Positions 18,064-28,777 are shown, counted from the stretch's first letter. The stretch is 64,000 nucleotides of DNA from Thauera butanivorans NBRC 103042 (GCF_001591165.1 NZ_BCUG01000016.1:62001-126000); one strand, 5' to 3'. Notes: generated from the sequence alone by a model not told the origin. A program made the numbers and translations.

Positions 18064-19046
18064 GCAGCATTCAATCCCAAGCTTCCGCTACGCCGGAGGC
18101 CGAGTCCGCCGCGATCTCTCCCGGCGCCCGTTTGCGCCAGGCACGTGAGCAGCGCGGCGAGTCGGTGAGCGAGGCCGCGTTCGCGCTGAAGCTGAATCCG
18201 CGCCAGGTCGTGGCGCTGGAGTCGGACGACTTCGCCGCGCTGCCGGGCATGGCCTTCGTGCGCGGCTTCATGCGCAACTATGCGCGCTACCTCGGGCTCG
18301 ATCCCGCGCCGCTGCTGGATGAGGTGCAGCGCCTGAGCGGTGGCGCCGCGGTCGATCTGACGCCGATCCGCAACGCCGAAGGGGAAATGCCGAACGGCAG
18401 CGGTTCGAAAGCGCGCACGGCGCCGATCGGCGGGATCGTGCTCGCACTGCTGCTGATGGTGCTGGTCGGCTGGTACTTCGACTGGTTCCAGACCGAGCCC
18501 TCGACCGCCGAGGCCACGCTCGAAGCGCCGGTGATGGGCGGTGTCCGCGTCGAGCCGGCGCCGCCGCCTGCAACGATGACACCGCAGGCCGTCATGCCGC
18601 CGGCAGCGGCCGAGCCGGCTCCTGCCGTGGCGAGCGAGGCCCCGGTGGCCGGCGTCCCGGCGACCGACTCTTCGGCCGCCGATGCAGCGCCGTCGGAGCC
18701 CGTTCCGCCAGCTGAAGGCGGTGCGGACGCGAGCGTGGCCCAGACCGATTCCGGTGCTGCCGAAGCCGGCTCGGCCGGCGCCGAGCCGGCTCCCGCGCCT
18801 TCGGCCGGCAACGGGGTACTCGCTTTCCGCTTCAACGGCGAGTCCTGGATCGAAGTGCGTGATGCCAGCGGAAGCATCGTCTATTCGGGCATCAATCGTG
18901 CCGGTGCCACGCGCAACGTCCAGGGCAGGCCGCCGTTCGCGCTCGTCGTCGGCAATGCGGCAAACGTGAGCCTCGAATTCGATGGCAAGCCGGTAGACCT
19001 GGCTGCCCACACCAAGGTTTCGGTGGCGCGCCTCACCGTCCAGTAA
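18060..19046 (+). CDS. rodZ: Cytoskeletal/cell-shape protein RodZ
   Basis: A 328-residue bitopic membrane protein. An N-terminal helix-turn-helix domain (residues about 18-90, GARLRQAREQRGESVSEAA) binds MreB. One transmembrane helix lies at about 125-145, followed by a long Ala/Pro/Glu-rich periplasmic linker and a C-terminal DUF4115 domain with the SWIEVRDASG motif. RodZ links MreB filaments to the elongasome. The start is the GTG at 18060, which overlaps the pilF stop (GTGA); this places the HTH at the usual distance from the N-terminus. ispG follows after 3 bp. Confidence 0.93.
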   Translation: MSSIQSQASATPEAESAAISPGARLRQAREQRGESVSEAAFALKLNPRQVVALESDDFAALPGMAFVRGFMRNYARYLGLDPAPLLDEVQRLSGGAAVDLTPIRNAEGEMPNGSGSKARTAPIGGIVLALLLMVLVGWYFDWFQTEPSTAEATLEAPVMGGVRVEPAPPPATMTPQAVMPPAAAEPAPAVASEAPVAGVPATDSSAADAAPSEPVPPAEGGADASVAQTDSGAAEAGSAGAEPAPAPSAGNGVLAFRFNGESWIEVRDASGSIVYSGINRAGATRNVQGRPPFALVVGNAANVSLEFDGKPVDLAAHTKVSVARLTVQ

Positions 19047-19049
19047 ACG

Positions 19050-20321
19050 ATGCCGATCAACATGATCCAAGACGATAAGTCCTTCTCATTCGCTGCCGGG
19101 CCACGTGGCCGGCATCCGACGCGCCAGGTGGCGATCGGCCGCGTGCGCGTCGGCGGCGACGCGCCGGTGGTGGTGCAGTCCATGACCAATACCGATACCG
19201 CGGATGTGCTCGGCACCGCGATGCAGGTCGCCGAACTGGCGCGGGCCGGTTCGGAACTGGTCCGGATCACGGTGAACAACGAAGCCGCGGCCAGGGCCGT
19301 GCCCCACATCCGCGACCGCCTGCTGGCGCTGAACATGGACGTGCCGCTGGTCGGCGACTTCCACTACAACGGCCACAAGTTGCTGACCGATTTCCCGGCC
19401 TGTGCCGAGGCGCTGGCCAAGTTCCGCATCAACCCCGGCAACGTCGGTGCCGGCGCCAAGCGCGATCCGCAGTTCGCCGCCATCGTCGAGCTTGCCTGCC
19501 GCTACGACAAGCCGGTGCGGATCGGCGTCAACTGGGGCAGCCTCGACCAGTCGGTGCTGGCGCGGATCATGGACGAGAACGCCCGCCGTGCCGAGCCGAG
19601 CGACGCCGGCGCGGTGATGCGCGAGGCGCTGGTGGTGTCGGCGCTCGAATCCGCTGCCAAGGCCGAGGAATACGGCCTGGCCGGCGACCGTATCATCCTG
19701 TCGGCCAAGGTCTCGAGCGTGCAGGACCTGATCGGCGTCTATCGCGATCTCGCCCGCCGCAGCGACTATGCGCTGCACCTGGGGCTGACCGAGGCTGGCA
19801 TGGGCAGCAAGGGCATCGTCGCGTCGACCGCGGCGTTGTCGGTGCTGCTGCAGGAAGGCATCGGCGACACCATCCGCATCTCGCTGACGCCGGAACCCGG
19901 CGGCAGCCGCACGCAGGAAGTCGTGGTCGCGCAGGAGATCCTGCAGACCATGGGCCTGCGCGCGTTCACGCCGATGGTCACGGCCTGCCCGGGCTGCGGC
20001 CGCACCACCAGCACTTTCTTCCAGGAGCTGGCGTCCGGCATCCAGGACTACGTGCGGGCGCAGATGCCGGTGTGGCGGGAGCAGTACGATGGCGTCGAGA
20101 ACATGACGCTGGCGGTGATGGGCTGCGTGGTCAATGGGCCGGGCGAGTCCAAGCATGCCAACATCGGCATTTCGCTGCCCGGCACCGGCGAATCGCCGGC
20201 CGCGCCGGTCTATATCGACGGCCAGAAGGCCGTCACGCTGCGCGGCGACAACATCGCCGCCGAATTCAAGGCCATCGTCGATGACTACGTGCTCACCCAT
20301 TACGTGAAGAAGGGTGCCTGA
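19050..20321 (+). CDS. ispG: 4-hydroxy-3-methylbut-2-en-1-yl diphosphate synthase (IspG/GcpE)
   Basis: A 423-residue [4Fe-4S] enzyme that turns ME-cPP into HMBPP in the non-mevalonate isoprenoid pathway. N-terminal TIM-barrel motifs include [11 protein letters not shown] and RINPGNVG. The cluster-binding C-terminal part has CPGCGRT and a later GCVVNGPGE cysteine. It is the two-domain bacterial form with the extended insertion between barrel and cluster domain seen in betaproteobacteria. The ATG at 19050 is used; another in-frame ATG is 12 bp downstream. Confidence 0.96.
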   Translation: MPINMIQDDKSFSFAAGPRGRHPTRQVAIGRVRVGGDAPVVVQSMTNTDTADVLGTAMQVAELARAGSELVRITVNNEAAARAVPHIRDRLLALNMDVPLVGDFHYNGHKLLTDFPACAEALAKFRINPGNVGAGAKRDPQFAAIVELACRYDKPVRIGVNWGSLDQSVLARIMDENARRAEPSDAGAVMREALVVSALESAAKAEEYGLAGDRIILSAKVSSVQDLIGVYRDLARRSDYALHLGLTEAGMGSKGIVASTAALSVLLQEGIGDTIRISLTPEPGGSRTQEVVVAQEILQTMGLRAFTPMVTACPGCGRTTSTFFQELASGIQDYVRAQMPVWREQYDGVENMTLAVMGCVVNGPGESKHANIGISLPGTGESPAAPVYIDGQKAVTLRGDNIAAEFKAIVDDYVLTHYVKKGA

Positions 20322-20417
20322 ACCTGCGGCGCCCGGCACGGCCGGGCGTCGGATAATCTCCCGAACCCAGCCAGCAACGACAACGCCTCCGGGCGACACC
20401 AACAAGACCAAGCACTC

Positions 20418-21716
20418 ATGAGCCAGACCCTGCAAGCCGTGCGCGGGATGAACGACATCCTGCCCGACGACGCCGAAACCTGGGAATACTTCGAAGACAT
20501 CGTGCGCGACTGGCTGCAAAGCTACGGCTATCGTCCGATCCGCATGCCCATCGTCGAACCCACGCCGCTGTTCAAGCGTGCCATCGGCGAAGTGACCGAC
20601 ATCGTCGAGAAGGAGATGTATTCCTTCGAGGACGCGCTGAACGGCGAGCACCTGACGCTGCGCCCCGAAGGCACGGCCTCCTGCGTGCGTGCGGCGATCC
20701 AGCACAATCTCGTCGCCTCGGGCGGCCCCCAGCGGCTGTACTATTACGGCCCGATGTTCCGCCACGAGCGCCCGCAGAAAGGGCGCTACCGCCAGTTCCA
20801 CCAGATCGGCGTCGAGGCGCTGGGCTTCGCCGGCGCGGAAACCGATGCCGAACTGATCCTGATGTGCGCCCGGCTGTGGGAAGATCTCGGCCTCGAGGAC
20901 GTCGCCCTCGAGATCAATTCGCTGGGTGCGCCGGAAGAGCGTGCCCGGCATCGTGCCGCGCTGATCGCCTACCTGGAGCAGTACCAGGACAAGCTGGACG
21001 AGGACGGCAAGCGGCGCCTTTACACCAACCCGCTGCGCATCCTCGACACCAAGAACCCGGATCTGCAGCCGATCGTCGAAGCCGCGCCCAGGCTGGCGGA
21101 CTACCTCGGCGAGGAGTCGAAGGCGCATTTCGAGGCGGTGCAGATCTTCCTGAAGGATGCCGGCATTCCGTTCCGCATCAATCATCGCCTAGTGCGCGGC
21201 CTCGACTACTACAACCGCACGGTGTTCGAGTGGGTGACGACGCGGCTGGGCGCGCAGGGTACGATCTGCGCCGGCGGGCGCTACGACGGCCTGGTCGAAC
21301 AGCTCGGCGGCAAGCCCCAGCCGGCGGCCGGTTTCGCCATCGGTATCGAGCGCCTGCTGCTGCTGTGGAAGGATTGCGGCGGCGAGGCCGAGCGGCCGGT
21401 GGTCGATGCCTATGTCGTGCATATGGGCGATGCCGCGGCACGGCTGGCTTTCCGCGCCGCCGAGGCCTTGCGTGCGCATGGCTTTGCCGCGATCCTGCAT
21501 TGCGGCGGCGGCAGCTTCAAGTCGCAGATGAAGAAGGCCGATGCCAGCGGCGCGCCGGTGGCGCTGGTGATCGGCGAAGATGAAGCCGCCGCGGGCGAAG
21601 TGGGCCTGAAGCCGATGCGCGGCCCGGGTGCGCAGCAGCGCGTGGCGCTCGATGCGCTGCCCGAGGCGATGGCGCAGCTGCTGTATGGCGGTGATGACGA
21701 AGAAGGGGCTGAATGA
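20418..21716 (+). CDS. hisS: Histidyl-tRNA synthetase
   Basis: A 432-residue class II aminoacyl-tRNA synthetase of normal length. Motif 1 is around [14 protein letters not shown], motif 2 includes [15 protein letters not shown], and the histidine-specific [15 protein letters not shown] segment and motif 3 [11 protein letters not shown] are present. The anticodon-binding domain is C-terminal. A hisZ paralogue lacking aminoacylation function is also in this window (28778-29944). The stop overlaps the yfgM start. Confidence 0.97.
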   Translation: MSQTLQAVRGMNDILPDDAETWEYFEDIVRDWLQSYGYRPIRMPIVEPTPLFKRAIGEVTDIVEKEMYSFEDALNGEHLTLRPEGTASCVRAAIQHNLVASGGPQRLYYYGPMFRHERPQKGRYRQFHQIGVEALGFAGAETDAELILMCARLWEDLGLEDVALEINSLGAPEERARHRAALIAYLEQYQDKLDEDGKRRLYTNPLRILDTKNPDLQPIVEAAPRLADYLGEESKAHFEAVQIFLKDAGIPFRINHRLVRGLDYYNRTVFEWVTTRLGAQGTICAGGRYDGLVEQLGGKPQPAAGFAIGIERLLLLWKDCGGEAERPVVDAYVVHMGDAAARLAFRAAEALRAHGFAAILHCGGGSFKSQMKKADASGAPVALVIGEDEAAAGEVGLKPMRGPGAQQRVALDALPEAMAQLLYGGDDEEGAE

Positions 21717-22360
21717 TGGCGGTATATGATCTCGAGGAACAGGAACAGATTTCCGAGCTGAAAGCCTGGTGGGCGCAGTACGGCAATCTGGTGGCGACGA
21801 TCGCGGCGCTCGTAGCGCTGGCGTCGGTTGGCTGGCAGGGCTGGCAGTGGTACCAGAACCGCAATGCCGCCGAGGCCGGCGCGCTGTACCACGCCGTGCA
21901 GAAGGCGGCGGACGGCAATGAGGCGCAGCAGGCGCGCGACGCCGCCGGCCGCCTGATCGGCGACTACCCGGGCACGACTTACGCGCAACTGGGGGCGCTG
22001 TTGTCGGCAGGCACCCAGTTCAGGGCCGGCGAGCTGGACAATGCGCAGGCGCAGCTCGAATGGGCGGTGGACAAGGGCCAGGATCCGGCATTGCGCGATC
22101 TGGCCCGTCTGCGCCTGGCCACGGTGCTGCTGCAGAAGGGCGAATTCGACGCTGCGCTGGCCCGCCTGCAGGCGGCGCCGGTGGAGGCGTATGCCGCGCG
22201 CTTCTCCGACCTGCGCGGCGACGTGCTCGCCGCGCAAGGCAAGGCGGCGGAGGCCCGCAATGCCTATCAGGCCGCGATCGACGCGCTCGCCCGCGAAGGC
22301 GAGCAGGCCGTGACCCTGCGCGAAGTGGTGCGGGTGAAACTCGAATCCCTGGAAGGCTGA
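21713..22360 (+). CDS. yfgM: YfgM family ancillary SecYEG/periplasmic chaperone protein
   Basis: A 215-residue protein with the sequence [11 protein letters not shown] followed by one transmembrane helix (about residues 25-45) and a periplasmic TPR-like domain. In E. coli, YfgM associates with PpiD at the Sec translocon and works with periplasmic chaperones. Two adjacent ATG codons (21713 and 21716) overlap the hisS stop; either can be the start. The hisS-yfgM-bamB-der order is the conserved one, which supports the assignment. Confidence 0.88.
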   Translation: MMAVYDLEEQEQISELKAWWAQYGNLVATIAALVALASVGWQGWQWYQNRNAAEAGALYHAVQKAADGNEAQQARDAAGRLIGDYPGTTYAQLGALLSAGTQFRAGELDNAQAQLEWAVDKGQDPALRDLARLRLATVLLQKGEFDAALARLQAAPVEAYAARFSDLRGDVLAAQGKAAEARNAYQAAIDALAREGEQAVTLREVVRVKLESLEG

Positions 22361-22363
22361 CCG

Positions 22364-23506
22364 ATGAAGCTCGCTTCCCTGCGTCTCATACCGCTCGTCG
22401 CAGCAGCCGTGCTGGCTGCCGGCTGCTCGTCCCTCAACCCCTTCGCCAGCGACAAGCCGAAGCCGGCACCGCTGGCCGAGTTCAAACCCACTGCCGAGCT
22501 GATCCAGCTGTGGCGTGCCGACATCGGTGAAGCCGGCCCCTATCTGTTCGAGCCCGCGGTGGTCGGCGACAGCGTCTATGCCGCCGGCGAGGACGGCGAC
22601 GTCGCCCGTTTCGAAGGCGGTCGCGCGGTGTGGCGGGTGGATGCCGACACCCGGCTGTCCGCAGGCGTCGGCGCCAACCGCAGCCTTGCCGTGGTGGTTA
22701 CCGCGAGCGGCGTCGCGATTGCCTACGATGCCGACAGCGGCAGCGAGCGCTGGCGTTCGAACATCGGCGCCGAAGTGCTGGCGCAGCCGGCGGTCGATGG
22801 CGATCTGGTCGTGCTGCGTGCCTCGGACAACCGCCTGATCGCATTGAACGCACGCGACGGCAGTCGGCGCTGGATCTACCAGCGCGCCAATCCGCCGCTG
22901 GCGCTGCGCAACTTCTCGGGTGTCGTGCTCGAAGGCAACGTCGTGCTCGCCGGCTTTCCGGGCGGCAAGCTGGTCGTGATCAACGCGGTCAACGGCGGTG
23001 CGATCACCGAGCTGTCGGTGGCGAATCCGAGGGGCTCCACCGAGCTCGAGCGCGTCGCCGACGTCGCCGGCACGCCGGTCGCGGGCCGCCGCGAAGTGTG
23101 CGCGGTGACCTACCAGGGGCGCATGGTCTGCTTCGACACCAGCAACGGCAATGCGCTGTGGGCGCGCGACTTTTCGAGCAGCGTCGGCATGGACCGCGAT
23201 GCGCGCTTTGCCGTTGCCACCGACGACCGCGATGCAGTGCATGCGCTCGACGTCTATAGCGGCGCCAGCGTGTGGAAGCAGGATGCGCTGGCGCGGCGCG
23301 CGGTGTCGCGGCCGCTGATCGTCGGCGACCACATCGTCGTCGGCGACATCGAGGGCTATGTCCACGCGCTGGACCGCGACACGGGCGCCTTCTCCGCGCG
23401 CAGCCGCGCCGGCGACGGCCCCTTGTCGGCGGCGCCGCGGCCCTACGGGCGCGGCTTCATCGTGCAGGGGCGCGACGGCACGGTCGCGGCCTATGAACTG
23501 CGTTGA
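22364..23506 (+). CDS. bamB: Outer membrane assembly lipoprotein BamB
   Basis: A 380-residue lipoprotein. The signal peptide ends in LAAGC with the lipidated cysteine at residue 21. The mature protein is an eight-bladed PQQ-like beta-propeller; repeats with GSERWRS, GSRRWIY and GNALWAR are visible. BamB supports beta-barrel protein insertion with BamA. It starts 3 bp after yfgM, and der follows after 15 bp. Confidence 0.94.
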   Translation: MKLASLRLIPLVAAAVLAAGCSSLNPFASDKPKPAPLAEFKPTAELIQLWRADIGEAGPYLFEPAVVGDSVYAAGEDGDVARFEGGRAVWRVDADTRLSAGVGANRSLAVVVTASGVAIAYDADSGSERWRSNIGAEVLAQPAVDGDLVVLRASDNRLIALNARDGSRRWIYQRANPPLALRNFSGVVLEGNVVLAGFPGGKLVVINAVNGGAITELSVANPRGSTELERVADVAGTPVAGRREVCAVTYQGRMVCFDTSNGNALWARDFSSSVGMDRDARFAVATDDRDAVHALDVYSGASVWKQDALARRAVSRPLIVGDHIVVGDIEGYVHALDRDTGAFSARSRAGDGPLSAAPRPYGRGFIVQGRDGTVAAYELR

Positions 23507-23521
23507 GGCGGGCGCCCTGAA

Positions 23522-24850
23522 GTGAAACCTACCATCGTTCTGGTCGGCCGGCCCAACGTCGGCAAGTCGACCCTGTTCAATCGGCTCACGCGCACGCGCG
23601 ATGCCCTGGTGGCGGACCAGCCGGGCCTGACGCGCGACCGTCATTACGGCGTCGGCCGGGTCGGGGAGCGCGACTACCTGGTCGTCGATACCGCCGGCTT
23701 CGATCCTGTCGCCAAGGACGGCATCATGCACGAGATGGCCCGGCAGGCCGAGCAGGCCATCGCCGAAGCCGACGTGCTGCTGTTCCTCGTCGATGGCCGC
23801 GCCGGCCGCACGCCGCACGACGAGCAGATCGCCGCCCGCCTGCGCCGTGCCGGCCGGCCGGTGCATCTGGTGGTCAACAAGGCCGAAGGCCTGGACCGCG
23901 CGATCGTCGCCGCCGATTTCCATGCCCTCGGCCTGGGCGATCCGCTGCCGGTGTCGGCGGCGCACGGCGACGGCGTCAAGCAGCTCGTCGAGATCGTGCT
24001 GGCGCCGTTTACGCTCGAAGACGAAGCGGAGGCTGCAGAAGACAGCGGCCCCAAGGTCGCGATCGTCGGCCGTCCCAACGTCGGCAAATCGACCCTGGTC
24101 AACACCCTGCTCGGCGAGGAGCGGGTGATCGCCTTCGACCTGCCGGGCACCACGCGCGATGCCATCGCGATTCCGTTCGAGCGCGGCGGCAGGCGCTATA
24201 CCCTGATCGACACCGCCGGCCTGCGCCGCCGCGGCAAGGTCTTCGAAGCGGTCGAGAAGTTCTCGGTGATCAAGACCCTGCAGGCGATCCAGGAGGCGAA
24301 CGTGATCGTCCTCGTGCTCGACGCCGCGCAGGACATCTCCGACCAGGATGCGCACATCGCCGGCTTCGCACTCGACGCCGGGCGCGCGCTGGTGGTCGGC
24401 ATCAACAAGTGGGATGCGGTCGACGACTACCAGCGCGACCGCCTGAAGGCGGACATCGCGCGCAAGCTGGCCTTCCTGGGCTTTGCCCGTTTCCACCAGA
24501 TCTCGGCGCTCAAGTCGCAGGGCATCGGCGGCCTGCTGAAGTCGGTCGATGCCGCCTATGCGGCGGCGACCTCGAACCTGTCGACGCCGCGGTTGACGCG
24601 CACGCTGCAGCAGGCCGTGGCCCGCCAGGCGCCGCCGCGCCACGGCCTGTCGCGGCCGAAGATGCGCTATGCGCACCAGGGCGGCATGAACCCGCCGGTG
24701 ATCGTGATCCACGGTACCGCGCTGGAGGCCATTCCCGCCTCCTACGTGCGCTACCTGGAACGCTGCTTCATGGAGGCTTTCAAGCTGCAGGGCACGCCCT
24801 TGCGCATCCAGTTCCGCACCACGCACAATCCGTACGCTGCACGGGACTGA
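23522..24850 (+). CDS. der: Ribosome biogenesis GTPase Der (EngA)
   Basis: A 442-residue protein with two consecutive Ras-like GTPase domains and a C-terminal KH-like domain. Both P-loops read GRPNVGKST (about residues 8-16 and 180-188). Both have DTAGF or DTAGL switch II and NKxD-type specificity motifs. It is essential for 50S subunit maturation. The start codon is a GTG at 23522. It ends the cluster that begins with ndk. Confidence 0.97.
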   Translation: MKPTIVLVGRPNVGKSTLFNRLTRTRDALVADQPGLTRDRHYGVGRVGERDYLVVDTAGFDPVAKDGIMHEMARQAEQAIAEADVLLFLVDGRAGRTPHDEQIAARLRRAGRPVHLVVNKAEGLDRAIVAADFHALGLGDPLPVSAAHGDGVKQLVEIVLAPFTLEDEAEAAEDSGPKVAIVGRPNVGKSTLVNTLLGEERVIAFDLPGTTRDAIAIPFERGGRRYTLIDTAGLRRRGKVFEAVEKFSVIKTLQAIQEANVIVLVLDAAQDISDQDAHIAGFALDAGRALVVGINKWDAVDDYQRDRLKADIARKLAFLGFARFHQISALKSQGIGGLLKSVDAAYAAATSNLSTPRLTRTLQQAVARQAPPRHGLSRPKMRYAHQGGMNPPVIVIHGTALEAIPASYVRYLERCFMEAFKLQGTPLRIQFRTTHNPYAARD

Positions 24851-24965
24851 GCGCGTGGACGACGAGAACCTGTTTCCACACCCGGATTTCGATGCATACT
24901 GCCATGTGGCGGTGCAGCATCAAATCCATTACATTCTTACAAACAGAAAATAAAGAGGTTCATAC

Positions 24966-25202
24966 ATGAGCAACAAAGGGCAACTTCTACAAGACCCGTT
25001 CCTGAACACGCTGCGCCGGGAACACATCCCGGTGTCGATCTACCTGGTCAACGGCATCAAGCTGCAGGGCCAGGTCGAGTCCTTCGACCAGTACGTCGTG
25101 CTGCTGAAGAACACCGTCACCCAGATGGTCTACAAGCACGCCATCTCCACCGTCGTGCCGGCCCGTCCGGTCGTCATCCAGCAGCAGGAAGAAGGCAACT
25201 GA
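24966..25202 (+). CDS. hfq: RNA chaperone Hfq
   Basis: A 78-residue Sm-like protein of typical size that helps small RNAs pair with target mRNAs. Sm1 (residues 8-50) with [13 protein letters not shown] and [18 protein letters not shown] is intact, as is the Sm2 signature [10 protein letters not shown]. The C-terminal tail is very short, as in other betaproteobacteria. The ATG is preceded by AAGAGG. The 115-bp upstream gap is AT-rich for this genome and should hold the promoter. hflX follows 51 bp downstream. Confidence 0.97.
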   Translation: MSNKGQLLQDPFLNTLRREHIPVSIYLVNGIKLQGQVESFDQYVVLLKNTVTQMVYKHAISTVVPARPVVIQQQEEGN

Positions 25203-25220
25203 GCATCGTAGCCATCGTTC

Positions 25221-25242
25221 GCAGCCGCGCGCGAGCGGCTGC
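25221..25242 (+). other. Hairpin between hfq and hflX
   Basis: A perfect 8-bp stem (GCAGCCGC with GCGGCTGC) with a 6-nt loop lies in the 51-bp gap. It has no T-run, so it could be a processing or attenuation structure that lowers hflX relative to hfq; this is inference. Confidence 0.4.
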
Positions 25243-25253
25243 CGGGAGCGCCC

Positions 25254-26399
25254 ATGTTTGAGCGCCCCGCAGCGGGAGAGCGCGCCGTCCTCGTCCAGCT
25301 CGACCTCGGCCAGGGGCTCATCGACGAACGCCTGTCCGAACTGAAGCTGCTGGTCGGCAGCGCGGGCGCATCGATCGAGGCCGTGGTCCAGGGCCGGCGC
25401 CAGGCGCCCGATCCGAAGCTGTTCGCCGGCAGCGGCAAGGTGCAGGAGATCGGCGAAGCGCTGCGCGCGCATTCGGCCGACATCGTGATCTTCAACCACG
25501 CGCTGTCGCCCGGCCAGCAGCGCAACCTCGAGCGCGAACTGCAGTGCATGGTCATCGACCGCACGGCGCTGATCCTCGACATCTTCGCCCAGCGCGCGCG
25601 CAGCCATGAAGGCAAGCTGCAGGTCGAACTGGCCCAGCTCGAGCACCTGTCCACCCGGCTGGTGCGGGGCTGGACCCACCTCGAACGGCAGAAAGGCGGC
25701 ATCGGCCTGCGCGGCCCCGGCGAGAAGCAGCTCGAAACCGACCGCCGCCTGCTCGGCCATCGGGTCAAGATGCTGAAGTCGCGCCTGGCCCAGATCGAGA
25801 AGCAGCGCAAGGTTCGCCGCCGCGCCCGGGAACGCCGGGAGGTGCTGTCTGTCTCTCTGGTCGGTTACACCAATGCGGGCAAGTCGACGCTGTTCAATGC
25901 ACTGACGAAGGCGGGCGCCTATGCGGCCGACCAGCTCTTCGCCACGCTCGACACCACCTCGCGCCGGCTCTACGTCGGCGGTGCGAACGTGGTGCTGTCG
26001 GACACCGTCGGTTTCATCCGCGACCTGCCTCACGCCCTCGTCGCCGCGTTCCGCGCGACGCTCGAGGAAACGGTGCAGGCCGACCTGCTGCTGCACGTCG
26101 TCGATTCGGCAAGCGAGGATCGCGATGCGCAGATCGCTGCGGTGAATGAGGTCCTTGCCGGGATCGGCGCGGCCGACGTGCCGCAGGTGCTGATCTGGAA
26201 CAAGATCGACCTCACGCATGCCGTGCCGGCGGTCGAACGGAGTGACTGTGGTAACATTCGGCGCGTTTTTTTGAGCGCCAGAACGGGCGAAGGTCTTGAT
26301 CTGCTTCGCGAAGTGCTCGCGGAAGTGGCTCAGCAGGCCTTTCATGAAGATGCCGACCGGGAGTCCGGTACGGTGGAAGAGCTTCCTATTCAATCGTGA
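25254..26399 (+). CDS. hflX: GTPase HflX
   Basis: A 381-residue GTPase that binds and splits stalled or hibernating 70S ribosomes. It has the N-terminal HflX domain with the glycine-rich FAGSGKVQEI segment, a coiled-coil linker (about 150-195), then the G domain with P-loop GYTNAGKST, DTVGF and NKID. It is shorter at the C-terminus than the E. coli protein, as is common in betaproteobacteria. It lies between hfq and hflK in the standard order. The GTG of a possible longer hflK overlaps its stop. Confidence 0.95.
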   Translation: MFERPAAGERAVLVQLDLGQGLIDERLSELKLLVGSAGASIEAVVQGRRQAPDPKLFAGSGKVQEIGEALRAHSADIVIFNHALSPGQQRNLERELQCMVIDRTALILDIFAQRARSHEGKLQVELAQLEHLSTRLVRGWTHLERQKGGIGLRGPGEKQLETDRRLLGHRVKMLKSRLAQIEKQRKVRRRARERREVLSVSLVGYTNAGKSTLFNALTKAGAYAADQLFATLDTTSRRLYVGGANVVLSDTVGFIRDLPHALVAAFRATLEETVQADLLLHVVDSASEDRDAQIAAVNEVLAGIGAADVPQVLIWNKIDLTHAVPAVERSDCGNIRRVFLSARTGEGLDLLREVLAEVAQQAFHEDADRESGTVEELPIQS

Positions 26400-26413
26400 T
26401 TACGGGCATTCTC

Positions 26414-27703
26414 ATGTCACTTAACGACCCCCGCTGGGGCGGCCAGGGCGGCGACGATGATCGCGACCGCGACGATGGGCGGCGCGGCAACGACAATCGC
26501 GGCGGTAACGACAACCGTGGCGGCAATCAGGGGCCGCCCGACCTCGAGGAGGTTTGGCGCGACTTCAACCAGCGCCTGTCCGGCATGTTCGGCGGCAAGC
26601 GGCAGAACCGCGGCTCGTCGGGCGGCGGTGGCGGCGGCAGGCCGCAACTGCCCGAGTTCTCGTTCAAGCAGTTCGGCGGCGGCCTGGGTGCGCTTGTCGC
26701 GCTCGTCGCCGTGGTGTGGGCCGCGAGCGGCTTCTACACCGTCGACGCGAACCAGCGCGGCGTGGTGCTGCGGCTGGGCGAGTACGTCCAGACCACCGAG
26801 CCCGGTCTGCGCTGGCGCCTGCCGTATCCGTTCGAATCGCACGAGATCGTCGACCTGACCGGCGTGCGTACCGTCGAAGTGGGCTACCGCGGCTCAGAGC
26901 GCAACAAGGTGCTGCGCGAGTCGCTGATGCTGACCGACGACGAGAACATCATCAACATCCAGTTCGCGGTGCAGTACGTGCTGAACAGCCCGGAGAACTA
27001 CATCTTCAACAACCGCTATCCGGACGAGTCGGTGGCGCAGGTGGCCGAAACCGCGATGCGCGAGATCGTCGGCAAGAGCCGCATGGACTTCGTGCTCTAC
27101 GAAGGGCGCGAGGAGATCGCCGCGACCGCGCACGAACTGATGCAGCGCATCCTCGATCGCTACCAGACCGGCATCCAGATCAGCCGCGTGACGATGCAGA
27201 ACGCCCAGCCGCCCGAGCAGGTGCAGGCCGCGTTCGACGATGCGGTGAAGGCCGGCCAGGACCGCGAGCGGCAGAAGAACGAAGGCGAGGCCTATGCCAA
27301 CGACGTCATCCCGCGGGCACGCGGTGCCGCGTCGCGCCTGATCGAGGAAGCGAACGCCTACCGCGAGCGTGTCGTCGCCAACGCCGAAGGTGAGGCGAGC
27401 CGCTTCGACCAGGTGTTCACCGAGTACCAGCGTGCGCCCGACGTGACGCGCGAACGCCTGTACATCGAGACCATGCAGCAGGTGATGTCCAACACGTCCA
27501 AGGTGATGATCGATGCGAAGGGCAACGGCAATCTGCTGATGCTGCCGCTCGACAAGCTGATGCAGCAGGCCGGCGCCGCGTCGCGGCCGGCTGCGGGAGC
27601 CGCGCCCGCCCAGTCGGCGGCCGGATCGAGTGCATCCACGCTGGCATCGGATCCGCGCAACAGCCGCGACCTGATGCGCAGCCGTGAGCGGGGAGAACGT
27701 TGA
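26414..27703 (+). CDS. hflK: FtsH protease modulator HflK
   Basis: A 429-residue inner-membrane SPFH/prohibitin-family protein. With HflC it encloses FtsH and limits its degradation of membrane proteins. The first ~85 residues are low-complexity, Gly/Asp/Asn/Arg-rich. One transmembrane helix lies near 90-110, followed by the SPFH domain (VDANQRGVVLRLG) and a coiled-coil. The ATG at 26414 (MSLNDPRWG) is chosen by comparison with family beginnings. A GTG at 26396, overlapping the hflX stop, would add six residues and cannot be excluded. Confidence 0.93.
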   Translation: MSLNDPRWGGQGGDDDRDRDDGRRGNDNRGGNDNRGGNQGPPDLEEVWRDFNQRLSGMFGGKRQNRGSSGGGGGGRPQLPEFSFKQFGGGLGALVALVAVVWAASGFYTVDANQRGVVLRLGEYVQTTEPGLRWRLPYPFESHEIVDLTGVRTVEVGYRGSERNKVLRESLMLTDDENIINIQFAVQYVLNSPENYIFNNRYPDESVAQVAETAMREIVGKSRMDFVLYEGREEIAATAHELMQRILDRYQTGIQISRVTMQNAQPPEQVQAAFDDAVKAGQDRERQKNEGEAYANDVIPRARGAASRLIEEANAYRERVVANAEGEASRFDQVFTEYQRAPDVTRERLYIETMQQVMSNTSKVMIDAKGNGNLLMLPLDKLMQQAGAASRPAAGAAPAQSAAGSSASTLASDPRNSRDLMRSRERGER

Positions 27704-28584
27704 TGCGTGACAAGCTGTCTCTGATCGGCGGCATTATTCTGGTCGCCATTGTGATCGCCTCGGCGTCGCTGTTCACTGTCGACCAGCGCCAGTATGCGAT
27801 CGTGTTCCAGCTGGGCGAAGTCAAGGAGGTCATCTCCGAGCCCGGCCTCAACTTCAAGCTGCCGCTGATCCAGAACGTGCGCTATTTCGACAAGCGCATC
27901 CTGACCCTGGACACGCCCGAGCCCGAGCGCTTCATCACTTCCGAGAAGATGAACGTGCTGGTGGATCACTTCGTCAAGTGGCGCATCGTCGATCCACGGC
28001 TCTACTACGAGTCGGTGGCCGGCGACGAGGCGCGTGCGCGCACCCGCCTGACGCAGACGGTCAATTCCGGCCTGCGCGAGGAATTCGGCCGCCGCACCAT
28101 GCACGACGTGGTGTCCGGCGAGCGCGACCGCATCATGGACCAGATGCGCGAGCGCGCCGACCGCGACGCCCGCAGCATCGGCGTGCAGATCGTCGACGTG
28201 CGCCTGAAGCGGGTCGACCTGCCGAACGAAGTGTCGGAATCGGTGTTCCGCCGCATGGAAGCGGAGCGTACCCGGGTGGCGAACGAACTGCGCTCCCAGG
28301 GTGCCGCCGAAGCCGAGAAGATTCGCGCCGACGCCGAGCGCCAGCGCGAGGTCATCATCGCCGAGGCCTACCGGACTGCCCAGCAGCTCCAGGGTGAAGG
28401 CGATGCCAAGGCCACCGCGATCTATGCCGAGGCCTTCGGCAAGAGCCCGGATTTCTACGCCTTCTACCGCAGCCTCGAAGCCTACCGTGCCAGCTTCGCC
28501 GGCAAGGATGACGTGATGGTGGTCGATCCGAGCTCGGATTTCTTCCGCTTCATGAAGGACATCGGGGGCGCACAGCGCAATTGA
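27703..28584 (+). CDS. hflC: FtsH protease modulator HflC
   Basis: A 293-residue partner of HflK with a single N-terminal membrane helix (about residues 6-24) and an SPFH domain beginning FTVDQRQYAIVFQLGE. The conserved REEFGRRTMHDVVSGER segment is present. The ATG at 27703 shares one base with the hflK stop (TGATG), so expression is coupled. A TTG one codon earlier is an alternative. The downstream yjeT-like gene starts 7 bp after the stop. Confidence 0.95.
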   Translation: MRDKLSLIGGIILVAIVIASASLFTVDQRQYAIVFQLGEVKEVISEPGLNFKLPLIQNVRYFDKRILTLDTPEPERFITSEKMNVLVDHFVKWRIVDPRLYYESVAGDEARARTRLTQTVNSGLREEFGRRTMHDVVSGERDRIMDQMRERADRDARSIGVQIVDVRLKRVDLPNEVSESVFRRMEAERTRVANELRSQGAAEAEKIRADAERQREVIIAEAYRTAQQLQGEGDAKATAIYAEAFGKSPDFYAFYRSLEAYRASFAGKDDVMVVDPSSDFFRFMKDIGGAQRN

Positions 28585-28591
28585 GACCCTG

Positions 28592-28777
28592 ATGGGCGCC
28601 TCCCTGTTGACCGCCTTCGCGCTGATGCTGATCATCGAGGGCATCCTTCCCTTCGTCGCGCCAGCCGCCTGGCGCGAAACTTTTTTGCGCCTCGCCAGCA
28701 TGGCCGATGGCCAGATCCGCTTCGTCGGGCTGACTTCGATGCTGGGGGGTGTGTTGCTCCTTTTCGTCCTGAACTGA
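28592..28777 (+). CDS. DUF2065 (YjeT-like) small membrane protein
   Basis: A 61-residue protein with two hydrophobic helices (about residues 3-25 and 45-60) and the family motif IEGILPFVAPAAWRE. It belongs to DUF2065, whose members regularly sit between hflC and purA or hisZ. The function is unknown. It starts 7 bp after hflC and is directly adjacent to hisZ, whose ATG follows the stop codon without a gap. Confidence 0.85.
   Translation: MGASLLTAFALMLIIEGILPFVAPAAWRETFLRLASMADGQIRFVGLTSMLGGVLLLFVLN

Noticed and set aside
21410-24826. 1138-codon open frame on the minus strand over hisS, yfgM, bamB and der
   Set aside because: Antisense to four well-defined genes; no domain, start site or codon pattern supports it.
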